Part shown: positions 12,101 to 27,100 of the stretch, piece after piece | Numbering within the stretch: position 1 is the stretch's first letter | Layout of the letters: every line of letters begins with the position of its first letter | Source: Pteria penguin | Taxonomy: Eukaryota; Mollusca; Bivalvia; Pterioida; Pteriidae | Assembly (NCBI GenBank): GCA_035048485.1 | Contig: CM068587.1 | Span: 42,345,842 to 42,409,841 of the forward strand | Length of the DNA: 64,000 nucleotides | Direction: 5' to 3' | Position numbers and translations under genes: made by a program | The notes under the pieces: generated by a model | Told to the model about the DNA's origin: nothing | The model's input: only the letters and a program-made list of their open reading frames with translations | The model's database searches: none

Positions 12101-15100
12101 CAATACAAAATAAAACCTGGTACATGTATACATCAAGAATAAAATAAAGGACTGCTTGTTTCCAAGGTAATAGCTGCTATCAAAAACACAAGGTACATAT
12201 ACATGTTGATCTGAAATGACATGTGTAAAAAAGAATTTGCTTTTGGGACTCTTGTAATACATCATGCCAGTATAGATACTTTAATTACATGGCGACTGAT
12301 GCAGAAAAATGGGAAATGAAATCCAAAAATTAGGTAAATTACAATATCAGACAAAACTTAATGATAGCAACATATCCAAGGAAATAACAGCCCAAATACA
12401 GTCCATGTAGTCGCGCAGACATACCAGACTAGGTACTGTAAAAATTTGTACAGTAAGGGACGCAACACACACTTCATGGTCATGATCATCTTTAGCAAAG
12501 TCATGCATCACACGCCCATAATGCTGAAGAGATAGCAAAGTCATCTATAAAATTCAATACTGTAAGATTAAATGCTAAATGTCATCATTAATTACATATC
12601 ATATATACTGACAATTAAAATATTGTTTCCTGTAAGTTACTGACTGACTTTAAAGGCATTAGTCAAATGTTTGTACTTGACAGTAATCTGGTATCCAAGG
12701 CAGTTTATTTGCAGATAAATAAAATCGAGTATTGCCCCAAAATCCACCCAGCAACTATCTTGTAATACCCCTACAGAGGTAAATAACATGAAGAATAGCT
12801 GATACTTATCATTATAACAATAACATCATACTGACTCCAGTCATCATTGCTAAGATAGTGAAAACTGTTAGTCTGAAGGGCTCCAACTGATATATCGGAC
12901 AATGCAAAAGTTGAAAATTTCTAGCAGACATTCTGTCTTGATAAATAGTAAACTTTCACCAGACCGAATTTTTTTTTTTTATTTCCTTAAATATGATTAT
13001 GAACTAAAACCAATGTATTTTCATTTCACATGGTTTATTTGATAATCATTGACTTGTTTGTCTGTGGCAAACATCAAGATTTCAAATTGTCAGACTCATA
13101 TTCAAAATCAAAACAAAATACATCATTGTCATCTTTACTGCAATACAGAGAGTCATGCTTTCACTTTCACTTCACAGATGTGTAGTTGTAACATGCAAAT
13201 CGAAACGGTACTATATGTTACACTGTGAGGCTGTACAGTAAACATCAGTTCAACAGCTCTGTGTGTGTGTTTTTTAAGCTATTCCCTTATATATATATAC
13301 ATGTACAACCCCTTTAAATTTGCTGGCCTAAAATTTCATGAATTTTCAAATTTCTATATTTCACTGCCCTTAATTTTCTTGGTTTTATGATTGTTTAACA
13401 CAATACTATTAATACAAGTATCAATATATCATCTCATCAGCATATAGAGTCTAAGTAATAAAGTTTAAACATGCTCATCTGCATTAACAAACAGTTTCTT
13501 GTTGTTTGATACTTCGTGATATATGTGTGTGTATTTCAATGCTTCAAGATTATACTTGCATTGTAAACGTTCACAAGCCATACTGTCTGATATCTGGATT
13601 TTTTTTTACCAGTCAGATTTTAATTTTTAATTTCTGGCATTTGCCGGCGGACTGGTGACTTTCACATTGTCTGATTTACCAGTAAGGTTATAATAATCAT
13701 ACATCTCATAAATATATCACATTATTATTTACTTTAAAATACATGTATAGTATGGATAAACTTGTATGAATTAAAATAAGTTTAAGTATTCTTATATTAA
13801 GTTATCAACTATCTGTTAAAAATGATTCAACCCCATTAACAATTTCTTTTAATTGCTTTTATTATTATATTTAAGTTTGCCATTTTTTTAAATATACACA
13901 TTTACAATACACGTGTTTTCATACATCAAAAGAAAATGGTCATTTCATAATCAAAGTACTCCAAATTGAACATACACCCTTTAAAATACAAACACTACAA
14001 ATGCACTAAATAAGTACAGGTAATTCATATGGTTAAAATTAAAGTTGTTAAAATCAGGTTACCCAAATAAATGAAAAGATAAAAATATTTTATGAAGGGA
14101 GAATATAATTATACATGTAGTAATATCAAAGTAAAGAATTAAACTTAAGATAATTAAATACACTAAAATAAACTTGTTTTAATCAAATCATGACAATATC
14201 AAAATGTTGTTTAAACTGGAATGAACTATAAATGAAATTAAAGTCATTTTCATTCAATAATTCATTTTGTTTTGTTTTTTTGTAATTTCTGAAGTCAAAA
14301 ATATTAGACAGTTTCTCAAGTATATACAGTCGAACTTCGATAACTCGAAGTCCTCAGGACCAACGAAATTACTTCCAGTTTCGGAAGGTTCGAGTTATCA
14401 AAGGCAAAAAAATTCCCGCCAAATTGAAAGTGAAAGATTGAACTTTAAAACAACTCATATGTACTTTTAACTAAGTCTCACTGTAATACTAGTGGTAGTC
14501 GTGAAAAATAGCATGAAGGAAAAGTAATACTTTCAATTCATTTTAAATGCAGGTCAGAACAAAACATAAAATCAAAGCACATGGTACAATACCTTAGATG
14601 TTTTATTTGAGCGTAATTTTATTAATGTCGATAACTGTTAAAGACTTGCAGCTTGTATAATCGGCGACAATTTTCACCATTAGCAATTAAAAATCGTATT
14701 CTGTCAGCAGTTAACCTTAATGATCGATTGCGCAACAATTGGTCAGTTAATCCGTCAAGATTGAACCAGGGATGTATATATCTATATATATACGTCCCTG
14801 ATTGAACGCACACGGCTATGAAATTTTAAACGCTGTGTTAACAAACCAATTAGTTTCCGATCCTGTCATTTGCTTCGAGTTTTCGAAGGTGAATTTAGTG
14901 TAAAATTGTCGTCAAGACCTGAAAATTACTCTGAGTTTTTTAGGGTATTCGAGTTTCAGAAGTTGGAGTTTGAGAAGGTAAATAACGTTAAAATATTTGA
15001 AATGTTCTCGGGATCGCAAGATAACTTCGAGTTTTAGGGGGTGTTCGAGTTATCGAAGTTGGAGTTATCGAAGTTCGACTGTATATAATATATATTAAGT

Positions 15101-18100
15101 CAATCCTCTATACTATACAAACAATTACCTTTGTGAAGAGAACAGCAAACTGCTTCTTACATTCTTGGTCCATCAAAACACTGACAGAAAAAGACCAATT
15201 CAAATTCAAGTACAAAAGAAACTGGATAAATCTTTAAACAACCAATACATGTACAACATATGAGAAACTCTTTTTTATGAATGTTTTATTGTTAAAATTA
15301 GATTACAAAATTTACATGTACAGTTGAAACTTGATATGTCGAAGTCAACAGGTCTAGAACAAATATTACCACTTAAAATGAGGAGCACCACTGTAATGCA
15401 ATTACATGTATCTAATCATCATCAATCAAGGTGAAATAGCTTCATAATCAAACAATCACCTTTTACTGTAAATCTTGCTGAAATAACTGGTTTTTGCATT
15501 TCCTACACATTTACTGCCGTGTTAATCAATTTGTTTGTACAAACAATGAAAGGGCAGGCTTGGTGAAGTGGTTAAGCGCTTGGCTTGCAGCACTGACAAT
15601 CCGGGTTCGATTCCCGGGTTGCACCACTATGTTTAAGAGGTTGGTTACCTCCTGCTTCCATGTTGCGATATAACTGAAAAAGTGTTGAAAGCGACGTAAA
15701 ACACCAATCAACCAACCAACCAACAAACAATTAAACTTAGGGATAATGAGTATAAAATATATAATCAAAGGATCTGAGGTCCTGAAAGATACTCCTACTC
15801 GAATCTTGTTGAGAGTAGAGATCTATATGTATCACAGTAAGGATACCTCGACCTCAATTTATATGAAGTTGATTGAAAATAAGTCATGTTTTTACAAATG
15901 AAAGAAAATAAGGTAGAGAAATCTGCTCATAAGGTTATCCCATCATCATCATGTGATTCAATGGCAGTAGTGGATTCAGAAGGGGTGCCCCCTTCCACCA
16001 CATATTTACAAGTAAAAATCCAGATTTGGCACCAAAAAATGGCTGAGTACTTTGCTTAATACACATGTGGGCCCCCCTTTTGGGAAATCCTGGATCCGCC
16101 ACTGCATGGAGTGTCCATCTTTTCCAGTTATGAGTTTTTTAATTTTTTTACACTGATCTCTATATTTAAAGGCTAGATTGGTTATTCAAATTATGCGATG
16201 AGACTGATGAACTAAAAGCCCCTTTAGTGAAGACTACTTGCTGGGTTATGATGTTTTCAACATACGTCCTCAATTTTCAGTAACGACAGTGTATTGCAAT
16301 GAAAAAATTCCGAGATTCTCTGCCCTTCTCCCAATTTTGATATCCGCAGTTACAAACCACCAATATCAAAAGTGGGAGAAGGGCAGAGAATCTCAGACTA
16401 CAATGAAAACTGTAAAGTAGTCCCTAGACAACTCGATTTGACCATAGTTCAGGTAAAAGTAAGTACAAATAAATCAAAAGACTGAAGGTCCTGAGTGACA
16501 CTCATATGAAGATGAAGTGGAATTAGTGTTATCATTAGTATTAATTCAGGACTAGTTTCATTCCTAGAATTAACGGCACTAATTTAAAATGATTCTTGAT
16601 CATTATTGAGCAATATAAATCAATTTTCTTTTAATGAAACAAAATTGAAGTGGGAATAGTTATACAAAACATGCATTCAAGTCTGCATCCCAAGATAAAC
16701 CATTAGTGCAAGTTTGGGGTTTTTCACACACTGTTTATGCAAGGTGACTAGGCATACAGCCGAGTCAGAAGTCTTTTATTTTTACTACATGTAGTTTGTC
16801 ATAAAATGAGGTACCCCCAACAGGTTAACAAAATCACTCAAGTGGAAAAAATGTCACATGTATGATACGCACTTATAAAATGACGTCGAAAATCATGAAA
16901 AAATGTCTAACTCCGTGTATAATATGCAAGGAAAAATAACAAAAAAAATAACGTCAGTTTTGTGTTGAAACAGCAATTAATCCTTCATTTCACTGCTGAT
17001 GTTGTCGATTGAATTTGCTTTGCCGCACATCTTTTACAATGTGATTGTGATACGTGTATTATCATCAAAATCAGCACGAAATGACCAGCCTTTATTCACT
17101 GTGATATCAACCCTTTTCTCTCATTCCCTCGTTCATTACATTTACAATCAAACTTGCATAGACTTTAAATTTCTTAACTATTGCGCCCGTACTAGAAGTT
17201 TCACCTTTGTCCCAAACGACTGCTTCCATTTTTCTAGATAGAATGAACGTGCATGTCAACATAAATTGCGTGAACTTTATGTGGAGATCGCTTATGTTTG
17301 TGATCACATAATAAAGAAAGAATGAAGGTTATCTGCAGACATAGTTCAATATAAATACAATTCTTTTTAATCTAATATTCTTACTATAGGAAGCCAAACT
17401 GTCAATGCTCATGCAAGTAATTTCACCTGTTGTGTAACTATCAATAAACCAAACAAAGCTAGATCAGTGTATCATCCATACAATCTGATAATCAGAAACC
17501 ATTGCTAAATAAATATAGCGCAAGTCTTCTATTGTATTCATTTGAATTGTACACTGTAGACATTATTCCTGTTACCGCCTTGGTCATTTACTACGGCAAA
17601 CAAACAGTATACAGCCAATAGACATATCTCACGCATCTATGGTTTGATTTACGGCTTTAAGTACTTTAACTGACACATGCAACTAGTGACGAAAAATTAT
17701 CGCCAATGATCGAATATCGATCGCTGAAAGTGCGCTGATTTCGATTCTATTTTCAAAAATCAAAAAATCGACGGAAAAAACCCAAAGAAGAAGAAGTTTT
17801 GTCACCCAAATTGACTCGTAAAATGTAGTGTAACTATCTACCAAAATGACCCAATTGACCGGAATGCCCCATCCTATTACTGAAATGCCCATGAAATGGA
17901 ACTTAAATGTCAATAATTACTGTTTTTTTTAACATATAAATTTGAATGAATCAGGATGAAAACATATGAACATACAGTATTTCTATTTGATTCTCTTATC
18001 TTTGTATAAATTTCATTGTTAAAAAATATCGTAAAACTCAGAAGATTAATGTTACATTTTGCCGATTATTTCTCCACTAAATTACTATTTATGCCCTAGA

Positions 18101-21100
18101 ACTCTAAGTCAACATGAAAAGCAATGATTTAAAACTATTTGACTAGAAGGAGAAGGGAATATCGGTATATATTTTGGGCATTTCTGCATTTTATGAGTTT
18201 ATTTCGGCAATACATGGGCATTTCGGCAGATAGTACTGCCCTAGTACTAATAAAAATGGCGGACAAGAATGACAACATGCTCCCGAATCGTGAACTCCCC
18301 GAATTATTTGATTAATTTCTTGTTTATTGTATTTTTCAAATAAAACAATTCTACATATATGATTACATTGTCAAATGATAAAAATATCCCCTTGCAAAAT
18401 GGTTTTCTTATTCGTCTGATTATAATCGATCATTGATCGGTTATGATTTCCGATTATTGTCCGATCATCGATTATGAAAATTGTCAGATTCTGCATCACT
18501 ACATGCACCCGCCCCTCCCCTAAATCTGTCACTGTAGATTAAAACATAGTTAACACAAAGTCGATAAGAGCATGGAGAAAAGTGTTAAGATTTCTAATCC
18601 TATGTATAATACACAGTCAAAAATTCATAAGACAAATTAGCTTTAAAAAAGTGTGTATTATATTCCAGTATTTACGAGTATGTCAAGGTGATCTAAAACT
18701 GTCCTTGCTCTGAGCATTTGCTATGGATTTGATGTGTACAAAGACAGAGAAGACATGGTGAATCCATGTTAATGTAATTAGGAGAGGGTTGTAATCAGAT
18801 GAAGGTGTTCCAGAGGATACATAAATGTCAAGAGGAAACAAGCAAATTCAAATGTCATATAACATAACTTACATATTATTTACAAAATTAAGTTTTTAAA
18901 TTATTTTTTTACTCCATGCAATGTCATTATTGTTATTTTAATGATTATATCTGAAACAAATTATAAATATTTAACGCGTCTAGTTTTTGAAATGAAAGAT
19001 TATTGCACGACAGGTCTTGTAACTCTATATATGCAAATTGGGAAAACGCAGACTGCAAATGTATTTCACATTAACACCTAGCTCTGGTGAAGCTTACGTA
19101 GAATGTTTACAATATGGAAAGGAATAAATTTAACTTGTACATTCTGTTGTCCCACTGAAACCAATTTAAACATCAATTTTTCGGCATAACGTCCTCAAAA
19201 GCATTTTGTTATTGAGGTTGGCAAGGGCCATTGGAAAGGCCCAAAAATGTGCAATCAGTGTGTAGTAATCAACGACTGAATAAAAGCAAAGGTTATATGG
19301 CAGTAAGTATCAAAAATAATCATTGTGTTTGTTCAGCTCCGGTATAAAATTTCCATACATCTTCCTGAACAATTTGATGAATATGTAGTTCTTAACACAC
19401 AAACAGTTGAATTTTTCATGAAAGTATGCATATTTAATGCACATCATCATGGACTTAAGTCCTTAGTGTAGGAATGCATGAGCAAAGGGGTCAATCCCAA
19501 GAATTCAAAATGGCAGCCCCCGGAACGCGGATGATAACAGAGTAACACTTCGGGTTACAAAAATCAGTTCATAAAACACACTGTAGTTTGAAATGTTTTA
19601 TCTTTATTATTATATGAAATGTGTGAAAAAAAACAGTTCATTTTCAAAGTGTGAAAATTAAGAGAAAAGAGAAGAGACAAGGAAATCGAAGATTACAGGT
19701 ACAAATGTTGGTCACACAAAACTTGATGATGTGAATAGACTGAAGTACATAAATTTATACACAGTCGCTTTCGCCTTAGAGGGGAGGGGACGTTTTCTAA
19801 AAATTCTAACATGATTGTGATCAAAACTTATCTTTAAGAAAGACTCTTGCACTGAATCGATTAAATAATCACAGCTGTCCTCGCTAAAATAGACAAACAT
19901 TGACACAGATATTGTACTACTTTTTCAAAGGCTGTAGTTGGGTGGACGTCAATCTGACCTTTGAACATGATAGCAGTAATATACTCTTTGATAAGGAGTA
20001 TCTTAAAAAAAAACAGAGTTTGGGGACTGCGAAATGAGTCTGACATAAGCAGATTTTCACCTTAACTGAATTTGACTTAAACCAAGTAAAATCATAAGAT
20101 ATTAAAGGAAAAGTTTGGGAACTGAACTAAACTTTGGGACAAACAGAATTTTGATACATGGGACTTTGAGAAAACAAGTTTCAACTGTATTTAAAAGCCA
20201 CCCATAACTCAGAAAGAAGTCTACACATCTCAATGAAGGTCTGACAGAGACCAAATAAATTCTATAATAATTCTAATCTGACTAAAACAGGTATTAGAAT
20301 AATCTTTTCACTGCATCTACAAATTACTTGTTTCAAGATCAATGCTATCAAATCAAAATAAAAGTACTGTATAAACAATGAATGCTTACCCTGCCATCAG
20401 CAGCTGATGGCTCTGTATTCTAGCAACTGAAAAATGAAGTATTCCGATAAACATTGTCCCACTTCATAACATGATTAATGTTAACCATTTAGCATTGATA
20501 TATAGTAACATATAGGAATAATGTCATTCTTCATAATCCTCCTTTACTTTCCAACTTTATAGAACCTATTCTGTACATCATATCATAGTAATACACAATG
20601 CAATGTATTATAGTAATAGACAGTTCAGTAAGTTTCAGGTCTTCAAGGTCTGAAAATGTGTACCTCTAATACCAAGTAATACACTGTAAAGAATCTATCC
20701 ATATGATACCAGTCTTATTAATGACATTGAACTTTTTTGGAACAGTAATGCATGTAAATAGACCACACTATAATACTAATGGATTACAATTAGGCTAATT
20801 TGATCTCACTACATGATTATGTAAGACTTCAATTGGTCTATATTAAAAACAATACTCTAACGATTCACAGATAGGGCTCAATGTAATTCCAAGCATATAA
20901 TACATCAGGAATGTTGTAATTAACTTACCTTTCCATAATTGAGTATCTTTTAGAAGAAGTTTTTCCATTAATGATTGTCCATCATCCTGAGGTTGAGTAC
21001 TGAGCAAGCAAAATAAACGTCGTAGGCCATCTAATATAAAAAAAATGATATAACTATAATGCAGTAAATGCAGTTCATATTGATGACATTAATATTATCA

Positions 21101-24100
21101 AAATACTTACAAATAACTGATACTGCATGCACAGCAAGACTTGTAGTTCCCCTTTCCTTATCAGTATTTGATGGTGAAGAGCCAAACTCCAGTAAAAGTA
21201 ATCAACCAAAACAAACACACAACAAAACAACAAGAGCAACGCCTAGCGTGGCATAATACACCCGTCCCTTACTTTGGACGGGAAGAATGTGAACGTATGG
21301 TTTTATTACCCCCAAACATGGGTATCTTTGGTCAAATGAAATGAAATGAATTTATGAAATATTGAAATCCAAAAGAGTGATCCAAGTCCCATAACTCTGT
21401 AACAACAAAGGGGAATTTGCTCAAAACTGAAAAGTGGCTTCCCCTACACTATTTAAGCATTTTGTGTAAGTTTCATGCAAAACAACTGAGGTTTACTTGA
21501 GTTATCGCATTACATAGCATCTCCATAACATCTTATTATAGTAACAAAGTTTTATTCACTTTGCATGATGTGACCTTGACCTTTGACCTATGACGTTGAG
21601 TCAAAGTCATGACACACCCTTGGGTCCTAAGTAACAATTCTGTGAAATATTATTGAAATCCATGCACAGGGGAAGAAGTTATGGCCCGAACAAGGTTTCA
21701 TTCACTTTGCATGTTATGACCTTGACATCTGACGGTCAAGGTCTTTACACAGCCTTGGGTGCTAAGTAACAATTCTGTGAAATATTATTGAAATCTATGC
21801 ACAGGGGAAGAAGTTATGGCCCGAACAAGGTTTTACTCACTTTGCATGTTCTGATCTTGACCTTTGACCTATGACCTTGGGTCAAGTGTAACAATTCTGT
21901 AAAATATTATTGAAATCTATGCACAGGGGATGAAGTTATGGCCTGGACAAGGTTTTATTCACTTTGCATGTTGTGACTTTGACCTTTAACCTATGACCTT
22001 GGGTCAAGGTTATGATACACCCTTGGGTCCTAATTAACAATTCTGTGAAATATTATTGAAATCCATGCACAGGGGAAGAAGTTATTGCCTGGACAAGGAT
22101 TTACTCACTGAGCAAGTTGTGACTTTGACCTCTGACCTATGACCTGGGGTCAAGGTCATGACACACCTTTGGGTCCTAAGTAACAATTCTGTGAAATATT
22201 ATTGAAATCCATGCACAGGGGAAGAAGTTATGGCCCGGACAAGGTTTTACTCACTTTGCATGTTGTGACCTTTACCTTTGAGCTATGACCTTGGATCAAG
22301 GTCATGGCACACCTCTGGGTCCTAAGTAACAATTCTGTGAAATATTATTGAAATCCATGCACAGGGGAAGAAGTAATAGCCAGGACAAGCTTATCCTGGA
22401 CGCTGGACGGACAACGCCATAACATAATACGCCCCCTCTTGAGACAGGCGTATAAAAATCCAAGAAATCTTAGCATTCTTCCTGTTCAAGTTTGGTTTTG
22501 TAATTTGTCTTGAATTGACTTTCACAAAACCTTAAATCATACAATTAAATCAGTCCTGCTCTCCACTATTACTATCATATCATTATCTTAAAATTTTCCT
22601 CATATAATTGTTTAAGATTTTCTTCTCTTGTGTCTTGTTTCCTGACCATTGTAATACCTGATTTGGCAATAATTCCCTGGAGCCATGATATCATCCTGAG
22701 AGCAAAGGCTTGATGAGCTACTACGATAGTATGCATGACTTGAACTTTCAGAGGTTTACTCCCATGTCGTGAGGTGCTATGCTGAAAACAAAATTTATGA
22801 TAATAATTTCAATTGAAAAATCTAATTTACACAGATTTTTAATAATTATAATACATTTATACAAATATCAATGAAGTATTGGTTCCTATGGATAATTAAA
22901 AGAGATACATATCATTTTTCTGACTTTGAATGTGACAGCAATTCCAGACACTTAATATGGTAAAAGATGAAGTTGTGTTAATACAATAGCATTTTCTGCT
23001 TCTGTATGTTTTCAGATGACCAATCACTTTCACAAAATACATGTATTTACATGTATATTGTTGGTTTGTTGGTTGTTTTATTCGTGTTTTACATCACTTT
23101 CAACCATTTTTCAATTATATTGTGACATAGAAGCAGGAGGTGACCAACCTCTTAAACATAGTGATGCAATCTGGGAATTGAACCCCGATGGTCGGTACAT
23201 GTATTGAATTTCGTGGTATCACAACACAACAATGTCTGTCCAAGGTATGACTGTGGTGTGAAGTAATTAAGTATTGTGACCTCATCTGATTTAACAATTT
23301 CTTGTGCATAAATGGAAGGGTCAATTGAGACAAATTATAATTAGTGAGAGCAAAAATATGAGACAACTGTGATACTGCTAGATCACAGTTACAGTGGAAA
23401 CCAAAACAATACTTTTAATACTTTTAATTTTTAATTTATTACTTATAAATACAGAGTGTAAATGTCATCGATCTAATGATATCTGATATTTGACTGATAC
23501 CAGTGAAGAATCTGTGACAACGACTTACTCTTATCAATTATATACACAAGTTAAATATACATGCACTGTATTAAATATATAATTTCATCTGTGTGCATCT
23601 ACATTAAGTGAATGATGGTCAGCAGCTGTATATATTTCAAATTTAACAAAAGACTGATTTTTTCTTTCATCAACAATAACATCAAATACAACATATAAAT
23701 ATATAAAAGGACATTAAGCACAAGTATTGCAACATATCTCAAACTCTTTTGTGTCTCTTGACATTGGCTCAGCAGTTCAACCTATGTAAGAATTAATATT
23801 AACAGCAGTCTTTTTTTATCAAGCCAGGGCCAGGGGAAACAAACACTCATTTCATTTTGGCTCAATATGCATATTGTGGTGAAATCAAAGGTCGACAGTC
23901 AGACAAATTGTACTTGATTTTAGGTTGTCAAGAGCAGTTTTAGGTTGTTTTTGATGTTTTACACTTCTATCATATCTAGTAACATAAGACTGAAAGGTTT
24001 TTTAAGAGGCATAAGCAGATCGTTTTATCATACAGACAAAAGATTTAACATGATAGTGTTTACTAGCGAATCTATCTTAACTACTGCTGATCTGTTGATT

Positions 24101-27100
24101 AAAATAAACCTTGTAAAGGATCCTGTTAGAAAAGCAGTTCTCTGACCAAACCCACTCACACTAATGTAGATTTCTCTGCTTCCACTTATACATGTTCCAA
24201 CTTATTTAAGGACTAATATCATTAGTTACAGAGTCATCTGCAGGGGTGATACAGTGTGATAATGGGTGCATAAACTTGTATGAGGCAAGGTGAAAGCCAA
24301 TGATCTATTAATACTTGTGAGATTTCAAATAATAACTAGAGCAGTCCTAACAGGACAAATACCCCCCGCGGCAACAAAGTAGAAACATGCAATAATTCGT
24401 CCCAATATACATCACTGGTATAAGTGTAATAGATGTCCCACTTACAATCACATTTTGAGGAATAATCAATGAAAACAATGTTTACCCAGTGTGTCTATTG
24501 TGACCTTGACCTTTGACCTATGACCTTGGTTCAAGGTCATGACACACCCTTGGATCCTAAGCAACAATTCTGTGAAATATTATTGAAATCCGTGGTCAGG
24601 GGAAGAAGTTATGGCCCAGACAAGGATTTACTAATTGTGTCTGTCATGACCTTGAACTTTGACCTATGACCTTGGGTCAAGGTCATGACACACCCTACCC
24701 TTTGGTCATGAGCAACAATCCTGTGAATCATTACCATAATCTATCCACCCAATAAAAAGATATGGCCGGGACACGATTTTAACAACCAGGTCCACAGTGA
24801 CTTTTATATTTGACCTTGGCAAGGTCATGACACACCCTTGGGTCATGGGCAACAAACCTGTGAAATATCTAAATCCATCCACCCAATAAAAAGGTATGAC
24901 CTAGACATGATTTTAACAACCAAGTTCATAGTGACCTTTACCTTTGACCTTGGGTCAAGGTCATGACACACTCTTGGGTCATGGGCAACAATTCTGTGTA
25001 ATATTATCTAAATCTATCCACCCAATAAAAAGATATGGCCTGGACACAGTATTAACATTCAAGTACACAGTGACCTTGACCTTTGACTTATGACCTTGGG
25101 TCAAGGTCATGACACACCCTTGGGTAATGGGTAACAATATTGTGAAATATTATCTAAATCCATCCACCCAATAAAAAGATATGGTCCGGTCACGAATCAG
25201 GGCGGACGGACATGGTGATTCCTATATACCTCCCCAAAATTCATTTGCGGGAGGTATAATAACAAAGCAATCTAAAGAGCACTGATTTCATAAATGTAAT
25301 AGATGTGATGTTATGACGTCACAGACACAATGTAAACAAACCTGATACAGATTCTATATCAGGTGGGTTAAAGACATGATACAAGACAGTATTTTGTCGA
25401 AAATGACCACTGAAATCGCTGCATTCTTATCAGAAATGGGATAAAGTGAAGCACTCCCATTTCAAGCCCCTCAACCTAAATTCCACATCATACTATAGTC
25501 CAAAAACTATGGTACATGTATATCTGTAGAAAAATAAAACTATATCTGACCTCTATCACATGTCTGGCTTTTTCACAATTTGAGAAAGTGCCTTCCCTTA
25601 CATTACTTCTTCCCTGTAAAAGATATACAACATTGCAACTGAGCAGCTTTCTATACACACTAATTTTTATGTATTTGACCAGAATTAAAACTAATGCCCA
25701 TTTTTTAACTGACTTGATAATCTTCAAATATAGAGACAATTTATTAAATACATTTACAAAATACAATATTGATAAAAAGATGAGTGTGCAAATATTACAT
25801 GAAGTGGATCATTACCTCTCTATCCACTATAGTTGCATACTCAATAGCTTTCTTGTTGGTACAGTCTACTGCTCTTTGTAACGTGCCTATCACCTAAAAA
25901 GTACATAGATGCATGTATATGTCAATTCTTTATTACCTATATGTTTATTAAATGCTTATTTTAAAAATTTTCATCACTTAAAACAAGAGGCCAACCTGGG
26001 CCTATATCGCTCACATCAGCACTATTTGCTCATCCAAGAACAACAATTACATCCTGCTTGAAGAAATTCACAGATACATATATTCTCTTGCTTACTATGT
26101 TTTTTGACAATTGACAAAGGACTATAAGCTTGCTTCTGTACAATGAATATATCAAGAGAATGATACAAACTATACTTGAAAAATATTTTAAAATATCAGA
26201 ATACATTTTTCCATATTTATTTTCTAAAATAATCTAAAATCTTGTTTTGATGTAAAATGAACTCCCCAAAAATGTTCACCTTTAGCAGGGTTTGCTTCCC
26301 TTCAGCATACCAGGTCTTGCTAATATCAAAATTAGAAAAAAGGTCATAAAAACAAACAAACTAAACTCAGACATTAAACTTTCAAAAAACTCTTCAAACA
26401 GATATATCCTACTAAAAGTTGGTAAATAAATGCTTCATGACTTCTTTAAAATGACACAGAAAATGTTAAAAATTAGAATTTTAATGTGTTGGTGTGACAC
26501 AAATGGCCCTGCTGGCAGCTAAGCTAGTGAAATATAATTGCCAGAGAACCAATATTTTCAAGAATTTGTAATGTTCAAGGGCAATTACTCTCTCAAAAAT
26601 TACTGGAACACACCCATATTTGAACTTGACCCGCATTTTAAAACGTCTATATACTGAATATCAATTTAATCCATCACAACTTCAGTGAGGAGTTGCAAAG
26701 ACAAGGCATTTTAAGACGGACAGACAACAGCATTGTAGCATAATAGGCCCACATTTTATGTGGGTGTATAATAATGTTTTGCCACCACTAGGGCTAGAAC
26801 TGCTAACCTTTACTCACTAACTTTTTAGCTCAGGAAACAAAATGTTAAACCAACACTTTCAAACAACCCTCCAAATAGAGTATTTCAATTATATGCTTAT
26901 TTTGCTTCTCTGAAATAAATCAATAAAAATACACTAAAATATATAGAAATGACAAAGTAAAAAGAGACATAAAACTAGACTTTTAATGTGTCGGTGCGAC
27001 ACAAATGCCCTCACTGGCAGCCAAGGTAGTGAAATATAATTGCCAGAGAACTAATATTTAAAATATTTATTTCAAGAAATTTTTAATGTTCAAAGGCAAG

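Noticed and set aside
15552..15626. tRNA gene at 15552 (and similar heads at 42490, 45547, 55815, 62893)
   Set aside because: A and B boxes are present, but each head continues into a repeated body, tail and target duplication. The anticodon arms are degraded, so these are SINEs, not tRNA genes.
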